Shown here one piece after another: positions 6,269 through 7,168 of a DNA stretch of 7,168 bases. The notes below the pieces were generated by a model. The model did not search any database. It was not told the origin of the DNA and was given only the letters and a program-made list of their open reading frames with translations. Source of the DNA: Thermoleophilia bacterium (GTDB taxonomy: Bacteria; Actinomycetota; Thermoleophilia; Gaiellales; F1-60-MAGs149); NCBI GenBank assembly GCA_016462095.1, contig JAEMTW010000092.1, positions 1-7,168 on the forward strand, in the 5' to 3' direction. The stretch's first letter is position 1. Each line of letters starts with the position of its first letter. Position numbers and translations under genes: made by a program.

Positions 6269-7061
6269 ACGAGCGCGCGAGGAAGGCTGCGGCGAGGATC
6301 ACGACGATCCCGAAGACCCAGTCGTTGAGGCGCACGCCAAAAAACACGTGCGCCGCGTCGATGCGGAGAGCCTCGACCCAGACACGACCAACGCCATACA
6401 GAAAAAGGTAGGCAGCGAAGACGGTGCCGTAGCGGGCACGATTCCAGTAGCGCGGAATCACCAGCAAGATCAGGACAGAAAAGACACCCAGGTTCCAGAG
6501 CGATTCGTAGAGGAACGTCGGCTGGAACGTCGCGACATCGAGGTATTGCGCGGGCCGATACTGCGGGTCGATCTCGACGGCCCATGGCAGGTTGCTGGGT
6601 CCGCCAGGGAGCTCTTGATTGAACCAGTTTCCCCAGCGGCCGAGCGCCTGTGCCAAGATCAGGCCGGGCGCGATGCAGTCGAAGACGCCAAGCGCTGGCA
6701 GTCCCAATCGACGCGCGGCAATCGTCGCTCCGATCGCTCCACCAATGATCACTCCGGGGAGCCCGAGCCCGCCCTGCTGTATCTGAATAATCCGTGCCGG
6801 ATCGTCGGAGAAGAGGTGCCAGTCGGTTGCGACGTGATAGAGGCGCGCGCCGATGATGCCGGCGGGCACGGCCCACATCGCCAGCGTGTAGACGCCTTCC
6901 GGATCCCAGCCTCGGCGGCGAAATTCGCGCCGCGCAATCCAGATCGCGACGCCAATGCCAATCGCGATCAGCAAGCCGTACCAGCGCAGCCCAAACGAGC
7001 CGGCTTGGAAGACGTAGGGCGACGACGGGCTAGGGATCGAGGCGAGCAGCACTCCGCGCAT
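6219..7061 (-). CDS. lgt: prolipoprotein diacylglyceryl transferase Lgt
   Basis: A 280-residue, multi-helix inner-membrane enzyme that moves diacylglycerol from phosphatidylglycerol to the lipobox cysteine of prolipoproteins, the first step of lipoprotein maturation. Helices are visible near 27-43, 58-76, 103-120, 124-139, 190-203, 212-226 and 248-263. The Lgt signature is GRWGNWFNQELPGG (141-154), with Arg142 and Asn145 matching E. coli Arg143 and Asn146. Arg226 and Arg233 in GVGRVWVEALR match E. coli Arg239 and Arg246. At the place of E. coli His103 the sequence is GGLGLPG with Pro102; actinobacterial Lgts also lack this His. The ATG at 7061 has AGGAAG 10 bases upstream, located inside the palindromic repeat. 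The 3' end overlaps the exporter gene by 50 bases, tail to tail, with no terminator seen. Confidence 0.95.
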   Translation of the reverse strand: MRGVLLASIPSPSSPYVFQAGSFGLRWYGLLIAIGIGVAIWIARREFRRRGWDPEGVYTLAMWAVPAGIIGARLYHVATDWHLFSDDPARIIQIQQGGLGLPGVIIGGAIGATIAARRLGLPALGVFDCIAPGLILAQALGRWGNWFNQELPGGPSNLPWAVEIDPQYRPAQYLDVATFQPTFLYESLWNLGVFSVLILLVIPRYWNRARYGTVFAAYLFLYGVGRVWVEALRIDAAHVFFGVRLNDWVFGIVVILAAAFLARSFSRLQPAPDALLSQKE

Positions 7062-7065
7062 CGTA

Positions 7066-7168
7066 GATCAACTTCCTAATGGGGTCAGACCCTTTTAGGA
7101 AGTTGATCAAAAAAAACCGAGCAATCCAGAGGCCTCTAACTTCCTAAAAGGGTCTGACCCCATTAGGA
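7066..7168. repeat. REPIN-like double palindrome, right copy (same core, different arms)
   Basis: The first unit, 7066-7108, has a 13 bp outer palindrome, GATCAACTTCCTA (7066-7078) mirrored by TAGGAAGTTGATC (7096-7108), around a GGGTC-A-GACCC centre. The second unit, 7138-7168, is the exact reverse complement of 7074-7104 (31 of 31 positions). The spacer 7105-7137 contains eight A residues (7109-7116) and a perfect AGAGGCCTCT palindrome (7128-7137). The core with its inner flank, 7077-7094, matches 10-27 of the left copy at 17 of 18 positions, while the outer arms are unrelated to GATGTCACAT of the left copy. The second unit probably runs past the window edge. The element starts 4 bases upstream of the lgt ATG. 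Confidence 0.87.
7072..7077 (-). promoter_or_regulatory. probable lgt ribosome binding site inside the repeat
   Basis: AGGAAG on the minus strand lies 10 bases before the lgt ATG. It is part of the palindromic arm 7066-7078, so folding of the repeat RNA would pair it and could limit ribosome access. A slightly long spacing makes it a moderate call. Confidence 0.5.

Noticed and set aside
5005..6411. Plus-strand frame of 468 codons overlapping the exporter gene.
   Set aside because: It is in another frame of the exporter, has an Arg-rich composition without motifs and runs into the antisense of lgt.
6111..7079. Plus-strand frame of 322 codons opposite lgt.
   Set aside because: It mirrors a well-supported lgt and shows no recognisable domain.
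7066..7137. Intrinsic terminator from the right hairpin plus the run of eight A/T bases.
   Set aside because: On the plus strand the run after the hairpin is A, not T. On the minus strand the T-run lies between the two units, 21 bases after the first hairpin, and reading continues into lgt.
1..7168. Composite transposon with the two palindromic elements as its ends.
   Set aside because: There is no transposase between them, the arms differ, each element is symmetric by itself, and the genes between include a housekeeping gene. The edges coinciding with repeats is likely chance given the round window length.

Overview
This 7.2 kb window is a bacterial chromosomal segment of moderately high GC, estimated by eye at 60-65% over most genes and lower (about 52-60% on many lines) at the tetR end. 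It carries six intact protein genes and two elaborate palindromic repeat elements, one at each end. The host is probably an actinobacterium (Actinomycetota), with moderate confidence. The clues are an Lgt in which the loop that carries the essential His in E. coli reads GGLGLPG, as in actinobacterial Lgts, and several gene starts that look leaderless (TANNNT six to eight bases before the start and no Shine-Dalgarno). I cannot name a genus.

Layout, left to right. Positions 1-95 hold a 37+37 bp inverted repeat built from two self-palindromic units around a GGGGTCAGACCC core. Next come a TetR-family regulator (minus), a perfect 11 bp stem-loop and a class III PLP aminotransferase (minus). A 70 bp divergent gap separates the aminotransferase from an aldose 1-epimerase-like protein (plus). 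The epimerase converges, with a 3 bp gap, on a GTG-started FAD-dependent amine oxidase/protoporphyrinogen-oxidase-like flavoprotein (minus). A 119 bp divergent gap then leads to a DHA2-type MFS exporter (plus), preceded by a possible 12-codon leader ORF. The exporter overlaps tail to tail by 50 bases with lgt, the prolipoprotein diacylglyceryl transferase (minus). A second palindromic element, with the same core but different outer arms, begins 4 bases upstream of the lgt start and reaches the window edge.

The genes alternate in strand and mostly have their own promoters, so this is not one operon. The aminotransferase, flavin oxidase, exporter and TetR protein could loosely serve amine metabolism and efflux, but nothing in the sequence proves a shared pathway. 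Lgt is a housekeeping enzyme of lipoprotein maturation.

The most unusual content is non-coding. The two repeat elements share a near-identical core while each has its own matched palindromic flanks, which resembles a REPIN-type mobile palindrome with exchangeable arms. The right-hand copy contains the probable ribosome binding site of lgt.
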